Positions 45,086-53,859 of a stretch of 64,000 nucleotides of DNA are shown here, piece after piece. Position 1 is the first letter of the stretch; every line of letters starts with the position of its first letter. The position numbers and the translations under genes were made by a program. The notes under the pieces were generated by a model. The model ran no database searches. It was not told where the DNA came from and was given only the letters and a program-made list of their open reading frames with translations. The stretch spans positions 558,001 to 622,000 of the forward strand of contig NZ_JACHJN010000001.1 of the NCBI RefSeq assembly GCF_014203665.1, in the 5' to 3' direction. The DNA is from Saccharothrix tamanrassetensis. Lineage in GTDB: Bacteria > Actinomycetota > Actinomycetes > Mycobacteriales > Pseudonocardiaceae.

Positions 45086-46102
45086 TCACGGCACCAGCGG
45101 CACCGACCGGGACGGTCCCCTACCGGCGAGCCGGCACTCGGGACGGATCACCTGCCTGAGCGTGGACCGCGTCGCGGTGTCCTGCGACGACACTTCCCGC
45201 GCCGACGTCTCCCGCAACGGCACTTCCTGCGCCAACAGGTCTTGTGGCGACAGGTCCTCCGGCGACACTGCCTCCGGTGACGCCTCCTCCGGCAAGGGGT
45301 CGAGGAGCGGCTCCACCTCGGCGAGCAGGTGCTGAGCGGTGCGCAGGTCCTCGGCGAGCCGATCACGGTGTCCGCGCAGCACGTCGACCTCCCGCCGCGC
45401 TTCGGCGACGATCCGCTGCGCGTGCTCCTCGGCCTCGCGGACCAGCCGGTCGGCGCGGGCCTTGGCGGCGCGGTCCTGCTCGGCCAGCGCGTGCAAGGCC
45501 TCGGCGCGGCGGGCGGCCATGGCCAGTTGGAAGTCGGTCTCCACCTGCTCCCGCAGCCGTGCGGCCTGCTCGTCGAGTTCGCGGCGCCGCCGCACGGCCT
45601 GCCGGGCCATCGTCGTCACCTGCTCCCGCGCCCGGCTCATGAGGTCGGCGTGTTCGGTCTCCATCTCCCGGCGTCGCCGGTCCAGCTCGGTGACCAACTG
45701 CTCCGCCCGGCCGCGCAGCCGGGCGGCGGCCCGGTCGGCGGTGGCCCAGCTCTGCTCGGCCGCGGCCCGCGCCCGCGCGGTGACGTCCGAGGCTTCCTCC
45801 TCGGCCAGTTCGACCATGCGCCGCAGCCGCCCGGTCAGCGCGTCGGGCTCGACCGGCGTCCGGCAGATCCGGTCGAGGCGCCCGCGCAGCTCCGCGATCT
45901 CGGTCCGGGCGGTTTCCAGCTGCCGGGCGAGGTCGTCGGCACGGGCGACGGCGGCGTCCCGGTCGACAGCGGTCAGCCGCAACTCGGCTTCCGCGCTGTG
46001 CACGTAATGCCGGACCTGATGGCGGTCATAGCCGCGCCACACCAGGTCGAAGTCGGTCCGCAGCGGCACCAGGTCTCCACGGGTGTCCGCAGCCGTCACC
46101 AT
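45086..46102 (-). CDS. Coiled-coil protein with DivIVA-like N-terminus and pentapeptide-repeat tail
   Basis: 338 residues. The N-terminus (FDLVWRGYDRHQVRHYVHSAEAEL) resembles the DivIVA/Wag31 membrane-curvature motif; residues 45-265 are almost all charged/Ala heptads, a long coiled coil. Residues 275-309 are seven tandem five-residue units (SPEAV, SPEDL, SPQDL, LAQEV and so on). Probably a cytoskeletal or polarity scaffold. Convergent with the J-domain gene. It lacks the conserved C-terminus of true DivIVA, so a specialised paralogue. Confidence 0.75.
   Translation of the reverse strand: MVTAADTRGDLVPLRTDFDLVWRGYDRHQVRHYVHSAEAELRLTAVDRDAAVARADDLARQLETARTEIAELRGRLDRICRTPVEPDALTGRLRRMVELAEEEASDVTARARAAAEQSWATADRAAARLRGRAEQLVTELDRRRREMETEHADLMSRAREQVTTMARQAVRRRRELDEQAARLREQVETDFQLAMAARRAEALHALAEQDRAAKARADRLVREAEEHAQRIVAEARREVDVLRGHRDRLAEDLRTAQHLLAEVEPLLDPLPEEASPEAVSPEDLSPQDLLAQEVPLRETSAREVSSQDTATRSTLRQVIRPECRLAGRGPSRSVPLVP
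45176..45280. repeat. 15-bp in-frame tandem repeat (7 units)
   Basis: Encodes residues 275-309 of the coiled-coil protein as seven imperfect pentapeptides of pattern xx[EQR][DE][LVT]. Confidence 0.75.
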
Positions 46103-46478
46103 TCCTCACCGTCCTTTCGCCCTGATATCGACAAACGCCCGCGCGGTCTCGCGCGATCACCTCTTATGACGAACCTGCGTCGCGCTGTGTTCCCGCTCTT
46201 GAGCCCCGTCGACTCACCGCCGTACACGGTCACCGGATCACCCATTGGTGTCGAGCTCGGTAACGCGCGGGCAGCGGGCACCTCTCGCCCGCGCGCAGTG
46301 GAGTTGCGGTAGTCGGGGTGCGAGGTACGTTCACCGACAAGCGCACCTGCTACGGAAGGGAAAGCGCCGGACGGGTGATTTCCCGGCCTGTTCGTCCCGT
46401 TCCGGATCCACCACCTCGCCGGTCCGGACAACGCGTACTCGGCGGAAGCCGAACGGCACACCGGAGGGCACGGTTTCG
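46103..46478. other. Divergent intergenic region
   Basis: 376 bp between the coiled-coil gene and oleate hydratase. Lower coding bias on all frames; no promoter of good consensus, repeat or RNA recognised. Confidence 0.4.
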
Positions 46479-48248
46479 ATGTACTACAGCAACGGGAACT
46501 ACGAAGCGTTCGCCCGTCCGCGCAAACCCGAAGGGGTGGACGAGAAGACCGCGTTGTTCGTGGGCGCGGGGCTCGCCTCGCTGTCGGGCGCGGCGTTCCT
46601 CATCCGCGACGGGCAGATGCCCGGGAACCGGATCACCGTGCTGGAGCGGCTGGACCTCCCCGGTGGCGCGCTCGACGGGATCAAGGAACCGAAGAAGGGC
46701 TTCGTCATCCGCGGCGGACGCGAGATGGAGAACCACTTCGAGTGCCTGTGGGACCTGTTCCGCTCCATCCCGTCGTTGGAGGTCGGGGGTGCGAGCGTGC
46801 TGGACGAGTTCTACTGGCTCAACAAGGAGGACCCGAACCGCTCGCTCCAGCGCGCCACCGTCGACCGCGGCCAGGACGCGCACACCGACGGCCTGTTCAC
46901 GCTCAGCGAGAAGGCGCAGAAGGACATCATCAAGGTCTTCCTGGCCACCCGCGAGGAGATGGAGGGCAAGCGCATCGACGAGGTGTTCGGCGAGGACTTC
47001 CTCAAGAGCAACTTCTGGCTGTACTGGCGGACCATGTTCGCCTTCGAGGAGTGGCACAGCGCGCTGGAGATGAAGCTGTACCTGCACCGCTTCATCCACC
47101 ACATCGGCGGGCTGCCCGACTTCTCGGCGCTGAAGTTCACCAAGTACAACCAGTACGAGTCGCTGGTGCTCCCCCTGTACAAGTGGCTGCTGGACCAGGG
47201 CGTGGTGTTCCGGTTCAGCACCGAGGTGACGGACGTCGACTTCGACATCACCCCGGAGCGCAAGCAGGCCACCCGCGTCCACTGGGTGCGGGACGGCGCG
47301 GAGGGCGGGGTGGACCTCGGCCCGGACGACCTGCTGTTCATGACCATCGGGTCGCTCACCGAGAACTCCCGCAACGGCGACCACCACACGCCCGCCCGGC
47401 TCGACGAGGGCCCGGCGCCCGCGTGGGACCTGTGGCGGCGGCTCGCGGCCAAGGACCCCTCGTTCGGGCGCCCGGACGTGTTCGGCTCGCACATCCCGCA
47501 GACCAAGTGGGAGTCGGCCACCGTCACCACCCTCGACCGGCGCATCCCCGAGTACATCCAGAAGATCTGCAAGCGCGACCCGTTCAGCGGTCGGGTGGTC
47601 ACCGGCGGCATCGTCACGGCCAAGGACTCCAACTGGCTGATGAGCTGGACGGTCAACCGGCAGCCGCACTTCAAGCAGCAGAAGCCGAACGAGGTCGTGG
47701 TGTGGCTCTACTCGCTGTTCGTGGACAGGCCGGGCGACTTCGTCCCGAAGCCGATGCAGGACTGCACGGGCGAGGAGATCACCCGGGAGTGGCTCTACCA
47801 CCTCGGCGTGCCGGTGGAGGACATCCCCGAACTGGCCGCGACCGGGGCCAAGTGCGTGCCGGTGATGATGCCGTACATCACGTCGTTCTTCATGCCCCGC
47901 CACGCCGGCGACCGACCGGACGTGGTGCCGGAGGGCTCGGTGAACTTCGCGTTCATCGGCCAGTTCGCCGAGACCAGCCGCGACTGCATCTTCACCACCG
48001 AGTACTCGGTGCGGACCCCGATGGAGGCCGTCTACACGCTGCTGGACGTGGACCGCGGCGTGCCGGAGGTGTTCGGCTCGACCTACGACGTCCGCGCGCT
48101 GCTCGCGGCCACCAGCCGGCTGCGCGACGGGAAGGAGCTGCACGTGCCCGGGCCCGCCCTGCTCCGGAAGTGGCTGCTCGGCAAGCTCGACGCCACCGAG
48201 GTGGGCGAGCTGCTGACCGAGTTCGGGTTGGTCCCGGACAAGCCGTAG
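46479..48248 (+). CDS. ohyA: Oleate hydratase
   Basis: 589 residues, full length. FAD motif FVGAGLASLSGAAFLIRDG; LDLPGGALDG; the signature RGGREMENHFECLWDLFRSIPSLE; then WRTMFAFEEWHSALEMKLYLHRFIHH and GSLTENSRNGDH. Adds water across the 9-10 double bond of oleic acid, giving 10-hydroxystearate, with FAD in a structural role; may detoxify or modify membrane-derived fatty acids. ATG 46479 with GGAGGG upstream. Stands alone with its own terminator. Confidence 0.97.
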   Translation: MYYSNGNYEAFARPRKPEGVDEKTALFVGAGLASLSGAAFLIRDGQMPGNRITVLERLDLPGGALDGIKEPKKGFVIRGGREMENHFECLWDLFRSIPSLEVGGASVLDEFYWLNKEDPNRSLQRATVDRGQDAHTDGLFTLSEKAQKDIIKVFLATREEMEGKRIDEVFGEDFLKSNFWLYWRTMFAFEEWHSALEMKLYLHRFIHHIGGLPDFSALKFTKYNQYESLVLPLYKWLLDQGVVFRFSTEVTDVDFDITPERKQATRVHWVRDGAEGGVDLGPDDLLFMTIGSLTENSRNGDHHTPARLDEGPAPAWDLWRRLAAKDPSFGRPDVFGSHIPQTKWESATVTTLDRRIPEYIQKICKRDPFSGRVVTGGIVTAKDSNWLMSWTVNRQPHFKQQKPNEVVVWLYSLFVDRPGDFVPKPMQDCTGEEITREWLYHLGVPVEDIPELAATGAKCVPVMMPYITSFFMPRHAGDRPDVVPEGSVNFAFIGQFAETSRDCIFTTEYSVRTPMEAVYTLLDVDRGVPEVFGSTYDVRALLAATSRLRDGKELHVPGPALLRKWLLGKLDATEVGELLTEFGLVPDKP

Positions 48249-48258
48249 ACCGGGGGGC

Positions 48259-48279
48259 GGGCACGTCCGCGACGTGCCC
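48259..48279. terminator. Bidirectional terminator
   Basis: Arms 48259-48267 and 48271-48279, 3-nt loop, between convergent oleate hydratase and imine-reductase-like genes. Confidence 0.65.
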
Positions 48280-48336
48280 ACCCCGTGAGCGCGAGCTGCC
48301 GACGGATACCCGGCGCTGTCACGCCGGGACCGTCGT

Positions 48337-49212
48337 TCAACGCGGGTGCTTGATGCTCTCGATGATGCGGGCGAAGCCCTCCTTCCCGTGGCCGGCGTCG
48401 ATCTGGCGTTGGATGAGGTTCTGCACCATGTCGATGGCCTCGGTGCTGATGCCCTGGGCGACGCTGGCGTCGATCATGTTGCCCAGGTTGGAGAACTCCA
48501 GGCTCTGCTGCCCCGCGACGGTGTAGTCGCCACCGTCGATGACCGCGGCGTACCCGGCGAACCCGCCGGTCATGGCGGTCAGCCAGGACCCGGCCCGCCG
48601 GGCGAAGTCGCCGGCCGTCACCCCGGCACCCGCGACCATGGCCGCGCCGTGCGCGAACCCGGCGAACATGATGTACATGGCGGCGAGCAGGGCCAGGTCG
48701 TACAGCGACGCCAGGCCCGCGTCCTCGCCGAAGTAGACGCTCTCGCCCCAGAGGTCGAGCAGCGGCCGGTACTGCTCGAACGCGGCCTCCGACCCGCTGT
48801 AGAAGATGGACGAGCCGGGCGAGCCGATCATCTCCGGGACGGCCATGATGCCGCCGTCGAGGTACACCACGCCGTGACCGGCCGCCCAGGCGGCGATCTC
48901 CACGGCCTGCTCGGGCGAGGTGGTGGTCACGTTGACCAGGGTCCGACCGGCGAGCCGGTCGGCCACCGGGTCCAGGACCTCGTGCACCGAGGCCGCGTCG
49001 AACAGGCACGCGATCACCACGTCGCCGGCCGTCAGCGCCTCACCCACCGTGTCCGCGGCGGTCGCGCCCAAAGCGACGAGTGCGTCGGCCTTGCCCGCCG
49101 ACCGGTTCCAGACCGTGGTGGTGTGCCCGGCTTCGACCAGGGCGGTCGCGAGGGCGGCGCCCATCGCGCCCAACCCGAGAACGCTCACCCGGACACCGTT
49201 GCTGGCACTCAT
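48337..49212 (-). CDS. NAD(P)H-dependent imine-reductase-like oxidoreductase, second copy
   Basis: 291 residues, co-linear with the enzyme at 3874: VLGLGAMGAALATALVEAGH, TTVWNRSAGKADALVALGAT and the helix motif DAGLASLYDLALL. Same family of imine reductases/3-hydroxyacid-dehydrogenase-like enzymes. It is divergent from an HxlR regulator with a palindromic operator between, so probably induced by its own substrate, perhaps a reactive imine or carbonyl. The physiological substrate cannot be read from sequence. Confidence 0.85.
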   Translation of the reverse strand: MSASNGVRVSVLGLGAMGAALATALVEAGHTTTVWNRSAGKADALVALGATAADTVGEALTAGDVVIACLFDAASVHEVLDPVADRLAGRTLVNVTTTSPEQAVEIAAWAAGHGVVYLDGGIMAVPEMIGSPGSSIFYSGSEAAFEQYRPLLDLWGESVYFGEDAGLASLYDLALLAAMYIMFAGFAHGAAMVAGAGVTAGDFARRAGSWLTAMTGGFAGYAAVIDGGDYTVAGQQSLEFSNLGNMIDASVAQGISTEAIDMVQNLIQRQIDAGHGKEGFARIIESIKHPR

Positions 49213-49274
49213 GTCGTGACTCCTCCGTGTTCGTCGAGTGCCTTGATCATCGCCCGTGCCGGTAAAGTCGACCA

Positions 49275-49297
49275 GTACCGACTAATTAGTCCGGTAC
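49275..49297. promoter_or_regulatory. HxlR operator candidate
   Basis: GTACCGACTAATTAGTC followed by CGGTAC: arms GTACCGACTAA and TTAGTCCGGTAC are inverted copies differing by one inserted base, centred between the divergent genes. AT-rich core typical of winged-helix regulators. Confidence 0.7.
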
Positions 49298-49330
49298 CCA
49301 CCTTTTGGTAAGCATGGCCGAGGAGAGCAG

Positions 49331-49693
49331 ATGGCGACGAAGGCGCGGCGCGGTCCCTACTTCTGCGGCATCGACGCCGCGATGGACGTGGTCTCCGGCA
49401 AGTGGAAGTCGCTGATCCTGTGGGAGCTGAACGACCACGGCGTCCGCCGGTTCGCCGAACTCCGCCGCGGCCTGCCCGGCGTGAGCGAGAAGATGCTGAC
49501 CCAGCAGCTGCGGGAGATGGAGGAGGACGGGCTCGTGCACCGCGAGGTGTACCGGGAGGTGCCGCCGAGGGTGGAGTACTCGCTGACCGAGCACGGCACG
49601 TCGCTCAACCAGGCGCTGGCCTCGCTGGGCGACTGGGGCGTCGAGCGCATCCGGCGCATCGGCGCGGAGAAGGTGACCGTCAGCGCGTCCTGA
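49331..49693 (+). CDS. HxlR-family winged-helix regulator, second copy
   Basis: 120 residues: FCGIDAAMDVVSGKWKSLIL, FAELRRGLPGVSEKMLTQQL, MEEDGLVHREV, VEYSLTEHGTSL. Conserved Cys12. Closely parallel to the cluster regulator at 14087. Its place opposite the imine-reductase paralogue with an operator in between predicts local repression and autoregulation. Confidence 0.92.
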   Translation: MATKARRGPYFCGIDAAMDVVSGKWKSLILWELNDHGVRRFAELRRGLPGVSEKMLTQQLREMEEDGLVHREVYREVPPRVEYSLTEHGTSLNQALASLGDWGVERIRRIGAEKVTVSAS

Positions 49694-50048
49694 GCGCGCC
49701 CATCGGCGTGGCGTGCCTGGTCACTTCCGCACGGTCCGGGAACCAGGACGGGGACCGGGCTCGCGGTGGGTGGTCGGTCCGGTCGCGGCCGGGTCCGGTG
49801 CCGCCGGTTGGGTGCCGCGGCGAAAACATGAGACCCTGTTACCACACGGCCCGCATCCGGGTTGTTCGCCCACGGTTTCGCAGAATCCGGCTCGCGGTCG
49901 TCGACCCGGGCCCGGCAGTGGACGCCTCTTCGTCAGGTCCGCTCCATCGTTCCCGGTGCCCACCGCACTGCACGGTCCACGCTGCGCCTCGTCCTCACCA
50001 CCCGAGCGACGAGCGCGGCCGACTCGACTCACCTCACGGGGGATCCCC
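49694..50048. other. Intergenic region before ATP-grasp gene
   Basis: 355 bp without a convincing gene; frames here continue open from the ATP-grasp gene but lose codon bias. The only clear signal is GGGGGA at 50038-50043 before the presumed ATT start. Confidence 0.4.
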
Positions 50049-51251
50049 ATTAGCGTTTCCACCCTGTCGTCGCCATCCGTCGGTGCCCCTCGTGCGCTCG
50101 CCGACGTCTACGGCCCCGGCGTCGCCGTCTCCGCGCGGCCGGCGCTGGAGGCCACCGTGCCGCTGAGCAGGCACCGCACCACCCGCGACTCGCTCTCCGC
50201 CAGGCCGATCGCGGTCGCCGGGGACACGACGCTGATCTGCAGCGCGGGCGGCACGGACCCGGTGTTGCTGGCGCAGTTGCGCGCCGGCGGCCTGCCGGTC
50301 GGCACCGACCTGCGCGAGTTCCGCAGCGAGGACGAGTTCGCGGTCCGCGTGAACGAGGCGATGGGCGACGGCCTGCTGATCGCCATGGAGTACCCGCAGC
50401 CGACCGCGCTGTGCCCGGACGAACGCGCGGTCAAGACCGCGCAACTCGTCGGCTACCTGAACAACAAGGCGAGCATCAGCACGTTCGTCGACCCGCGCTT
50501 CCAGGCGCGGCGCAGCGTCGTGCCGCGCGGTGAGTTGGCCGAGGCGACCCCCGAGGAGAAGTCCTGGGTGCTCAAGGCCGCCACCAACGACGCGCACGGC
50601 GGCAGCCTGGACGTGTACCTGCACCGGGCCGGCGAGCAGATCGCCCTGCCCGCGTTCACCGACCTGCTCGGCGAGTTCGTGGTCGAGGAGTACCTGCACA
50701 TCCTGCGCAACTGGGGCATCCAGCTCTACGTCGGCGCGGACGCGGTGGCGCGGCTGCTCGCCGTCACCGAGCAGCGGGTCGACGAGACCGGCGTCTACGT
50801 CGGCGGGCGGTTCGGCGGCGTCACGCCGCTGCCCGCCGAGCTGCTCGCCGAGTGCCTGGCGATCACCCAGCGCGCGGCCGACGTCGGGTACCGGGGCCTG
50901 TGCAGCCTGGACTGCGCCCAGACCCGGGACGACCAACTGGTGATGCTCGACCTGAACTTCCGGATCACCAGCGGGTCGATCCCGTTGCTGGCGCTGGAGT
51001 CGGTCCGGCCGGACGCGCTCGAAGGACACGCCGAGTCGGTGAAGCTGACGGTCGCCGCCCCGATGGCCGACCTGCTGGCCGGACTGCGCCCGGCGCTGGC
51101 GGCCGGCGGCCTGCTGGTCACCTCCGGCCACGACACCACCCGCACCGACAACGACGTCCGGCAGAGCACACTGCAACTGCTGGTCTACGGCGACGACCCG
51201 GACGACGTGACGACTCGTCGAAGCGCACTGGAGGCGTTGATCACCCGCTGA
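50049..51251 (+). CDS. ATP-grasp-fold ligase-like protein (PGM1-type)
   Basis: About 400 residues. The N-terminal part has VAGDTTLICSAGGTDPVLLAQL; the C-terminal half has ATP-grasp features: SWVLKAATNDAHGGSLDVYL, EFVVEEYLHILRNWGIQLYV, CSLDCAQTRDDQLVMLDLNFRITSGSIPLL, with acidic Mg ligands in DLNFR. This resembles the pre-ATP-grasp/ATP-grasp peptide ligases such as pheganomycin PGM1, but is not certain. The start is unusual: no ATG/GTG/TTG fits the coding boundary; an ATT at 50049 sits 5 nt after GGGGGA. An internal GTG at 50156 would lose the first 35 residues. Confidence 0.65.
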   Translation: MSVSTLSSPSVGAPRALADVYGPGVAVSARPALEATVPLSRHRTTRDSLSARPIAVAGDTTLICSAGGTDPVLLAQLRAGGLPVGTDLREFRSEDEFAVRVNEAMGDGLLIAMEYPQPTALCPDERAVKTAQLVGYLNNKASISTFVDPRFQARRSVVPRGELAEATPEEKSWVLKAATNDAHGGSLDVYLHRAGEQIALPAFTDLLGEFVVEEYLHILRNWGIQLYVGADAVARLLAVTEQRVDETGVYVGGRFGGVTPLPAELLAECLAITQRAADVGYRGLCSLDCAQTRDDQLVMLDLNFRITSGSIPLLALESVRPDALEGHAESVKLTVAAPMADLLAGLRPALAAGGLLVTSGHDTTRTDNDVRQSTLQLLVYGDDPDDVTTRRSALEALITR

Positions 51252-51295
51252 CCGGCGGCCGACCTGCGTGTCCACCTCGTCCACGACTCTGCGTC

Positions 51296-51683
51296 CAAGC
51301 TTCTGAGATGGTCTACGGCAGCTTGACGGCAGAAGAGGGACCACGGACAACGGGCTCCAGAAGACCTACGAAGCTCGAAGCACCTACGAAGCTCGGAGCG
51401 ACTTCGAGGCTCGGAGCGACTTCGAGGCTCGGAGCGACTGCCGGGCTCGGAAGCGTCGCGCAGGTGCAGGCTGCAAGAGCGCGCGGCTTGGCACGCTGGG
51501 GGGGTGCGTTGCAGGCGGCGTGCCCCGCTGAGACCGGTCCCCCGGCAGCTCTTGGGGCCGGAGCAATGTGGTCCCGTTGCTCAGTGTTCCCGGCTTGAGT
51601 CCAGACCTGCGTGCTTCTGGAGTGCTTTGAGTCCGTGGTCGCCCTTCTGCCGTCAAGCTGCGTAAAAACATTTGAGAGCTTGG
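51296..51683. mobile_element. MITE-like or relic element with ~70-bp imperfect terminal inverted repeats
   Basis: Left arm 51296-51363 and right arm 51614-51683 are inverted copies; within them 51315-51348 matches the complement of 51631-51663 at 31 of 34 positions with one gap. The 250-bp interior has no transposase gene, only an 18-bp tandem array. No target duplication could be fixed by eye. Could be a non-autonomous element or an exported hairpin RNA. Confidence 0.55.
51364..51453. repeat. 18-bp tandem repeat, 5 units
   Basis: Units at 51364, 51382, 51400, 51418 and 51436; the third and fourth are identical (GACTTCGAGGCTCGGAGC), the others differ by 3-6 bases. Open in two frames but in no recognised gene. 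Confidence 0.85.
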
Positions 51684-51713
51684 GGTTCGTTCGAGTCGTT
51701 GCGCTGATCACCT

Positions 51714-52799
51714 TCAGGCGAGGCGCGGGAAGGTTCTGCGGAGTTCGGCGAACAGTTCGTGCTGGCGGCCGTAGCCCATGGTGGCGGCGGCGGTGTGGAC
51801 GACGTCCACTGCGGCTTCCAGTGGATCCTCGTGGACGACGGAGAACAGCACCGGGAATGCCATGGCCTGCTGGAGGAAGTTGTCCGTGCGGCCGTCCGGG
51901 GTGGTGATCAGGGTCTGGGGCACGCTCGGGTCGGAGAACAGGCGGTCCCAGGGGGTCCGGTCGTCGTCGAACGGCCGGTCGCCTCGGTCCATCGCGTCCA
52001 GTGCGGCTGCGATCCACGGTACGTCGCCGAGTCGGGCTTCGGCGCAGGCTCGTCGTGCGGCCCACCGGGCGATGTCGCGCTGCGTCCGGTCCGGGACCGC
52101 CGCGAGTGCGTTCACCAGCGGACGGTCGAACCTCGCGAGTTGCAGCGCGGGCCCGCGCAGTCGTCGCAGCCGCTCGTCGGGCAGGTTGCCGCCCCACGCC
52201 TCCAGCTCGGCCGCCAGGCTCGCGGCCTCGGCTGCCCGCTTCCGCTCTGCCTCGGCGATCCTCAGCGCCTCCGCCTTCTCCTCCGGCGTGGGCGGTGGTG
52301 GCTGCTTGCGTGCGAACTCGTGCCAGTAGGCGGCGCTCCGGCTGGTCTGCCGCACGATCTCGTCCTCGGCAGGTGGCGCGGGCCAGAACTGGAGCAGGTA
52401 GCGCTCCAGTGCCGGATCCTCGTCCAGACCTTGCTGTTCGCGGTCCATCCCGAGCCCGGAGTACCGGACCCGGTAGTCGAGTTCGACCAACTCCAGCGGC
52501 TCCGACCACTCCCCCGCCCAGCCGACCAGCGCCGAGTCGCCTACGGGGCGGAACGACACCTCGACGACGTCCTCCCACTCCGCGCCGATCTCCGGAGCGG
52601 TGTCGTGCACCTCCACCGTGAACCCGACCTCCCCGGTGTGGGTGCCGGTCATCAGGAACAGCGTGCCGGGCACCGCCCCACCGCACAGCCCGTTGCGCTG
52701 CCCGCCGAAACAGGCGCCCATCTCGCCCGACTCGACGTCGCTCTCCACGGACAACTGTCCGTAGTGCACCCAAGCCTCGCCCTGGAACACGACTCGCAC
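51714..52799 (-). CDS. Conserved hypothetical protein
   Basis: 361 residues, soluble, no signal. N-terminal half is beta-rich (VVFQGEAWVHYGQLSVES, LFLMTGTHTGEVGFTVEVHD), then a charged Ala/Glu helix (residues 175-215, KAEALRIAEAERKRAAEAAS) and a helical C-terminus with FLQQAMAFPVLFSVVHEDP. GTG 52799 with GGGGG 6 nt upstream. I do not recognise the family. It sits between the inverted-repeat element and the nitrilase. Confidence 0.75.
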   Translation of the reverse strand: MRVVFQGEAWVHYGQLSVESDVESGEMGACFGGQRNGLCGGAVPGTLFLMTGTHTGEVGFTVEVHDTAPEIGAEWEDVVEVSFRPVGDSALVGWAGEWSEPLELVELDYRVRYSGLGMDREQQGLDEDPALERYLLQFWPAPPAEDEIVRQTSRSAAYWHEFARKQPPPPTPEEKAEALRIAEAERKRAAEAASLAAELEAWGGNLPDERLRRLRGPALQLARFDRPLVNALAAVPDRTQRDIARWAARRACAEARLGDVPWIAAALDAMDRGDRPFDDDRTPWDRLFSDPSVPQTLITTPDGRTDNFLQQAMAFPVLFSVVHEDPLEAAVDVVHTAAATMGYGRQHELFAELRRTFPRLA

Positions 52800-52825
52800 G
52801 ACCGCCCCCTTCGTCGCACCCCAGG

Positions 52826-53851
52826 CTATCCACTCCCGGCCGCGGCCTCGTCGGGTGACCACGGTCCGGTGATCGGGCCGGGGTGGACGGACGGTTCCCG
52901 GACGAGCGGAGTGGTCGGGTTCGTGTTGTGGTGCAGGCGGAAGACGTCGAAGCGGTTGTAGTGGCCGATGATGTCGTGCATCTGCTTCGGCTGGATGCAC
53001 CGGGCCAGGTCGATCTCCGCGTAGACGATGCCGTCGGCGTCGATCAGCGGTTCGGTGACGGGATTGCCGTCCGGGCCGAAGATCCCGGACAACGCGCTGT
53101 GCGGGCGGCGCATCCGTTCGGCGATCTCGGCGTCGTCACCGGCCGCGACCTCGATCATCTCCTCGGTGATGGTGGAACAGGCGACGACGGAGAACAGCTT
53201 GCCCTCGAACGCGTGCGCGGCGGTGCGGATCGCGATGGCCTGCGCCATGTCGTAGTCGGCGGGTGCGACGGGCAGGGAGATGTAGTTGGCGGCGTGCACC
53301 AGTTCCCCCTGCGCCAGCAGGGCGAACCGGGCCAGGGTGTTCGTGTTCTCGCCGCACGCGAGGACGCCGAGCGGGCCGATCGGCGTCTGGTGCACGACGA
53401 CAGTGCTGCCGTCGCCGGGCGTCCAGGTGAGCTTCTCCGCCCACGTCGGCACGAGCTTGCGGTGCAGCCCGAGCACCGCGCCGTCCGGCCCGATGGTGAG
53501 GACGCTGTTGTACAGCACGCCGAGGCTGTGCCGCCCGCGTTCGTTGACACCGATGACGACGGTCGTCCCGGTGGCCGCCGCCGCCGCGCGCAACGTGTCG
53601 ACGTGCGGCCCCGGCACGTCGACGGAGGCGCGGTACAGGCGTTCGTACAGGGGTGAGGCGGCGACGGGGTTCATCGTCCAGTTCCAGTACGGGTACCCGG
53701 CGACGAAGACCTCGGGGAACACCACGAGTTCCGCACCCTGCCCGGCTGCCTCGTGGATGATCGACGCGGCCTTGGCGACCGTCGCGGCGGGGTCCAGGTA
53801 GACCGGGGAGGCCTGGACGGCGGCGGCGGTGAAGCGGGGGAAGATTTCCAC
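52826..53851 (-). CDS. Nitrilase
   Basis: 341 residues, full length. The Glu-Lys-Cys triad is visible: VVFPEVFVAGYPYWNW (Glu), LHRKLVPTWAEKLTW (Lys), VLACGENTNTLARF (Cys); the ACGENTN loop is typical of true nitrilases hydrolysing R-CN to acid plus ammonia. GTG 53851 with GGAGA. It follows the salicylyl-CoA hydroxylase stop by 8 nt in one operon, so its product may enter the salicylate route, for example from a hydroxybenzonitrile (inference). Confidence 0.9.
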   Translation of the reverse strand: MEIFPRFTAAAVQASPVYLDPAATVAKAASIIHEAAGQGAELVVFPEVFVAGYPYWNWTMNPVAASPLYERLYRASVDVPGPHVDTLRAAAAATGTTVVIGVNERGRHSLGVLYNSVLTIGPDGAVLGLHRKLVPTWAEKLTWTPGDGSTVVVHQTPIGPLGVLACGENTNTLARFALLAQGELVHAANYISLPVAPADYDMAQAIAIRTAAHAFEGKLFSVVACSTITEEMIEVAAGDDAEIAERMRRPHSALSGIFGPDGNPVTEPLIDADGIVYAEIDLARCIQPKQMHDIIGHYNRFDVFRLHHNTNPTTPLVREPSVHPGPITGPWSPDEAAAGSG

Positions 53852-53859
53852 TGGTTCTC

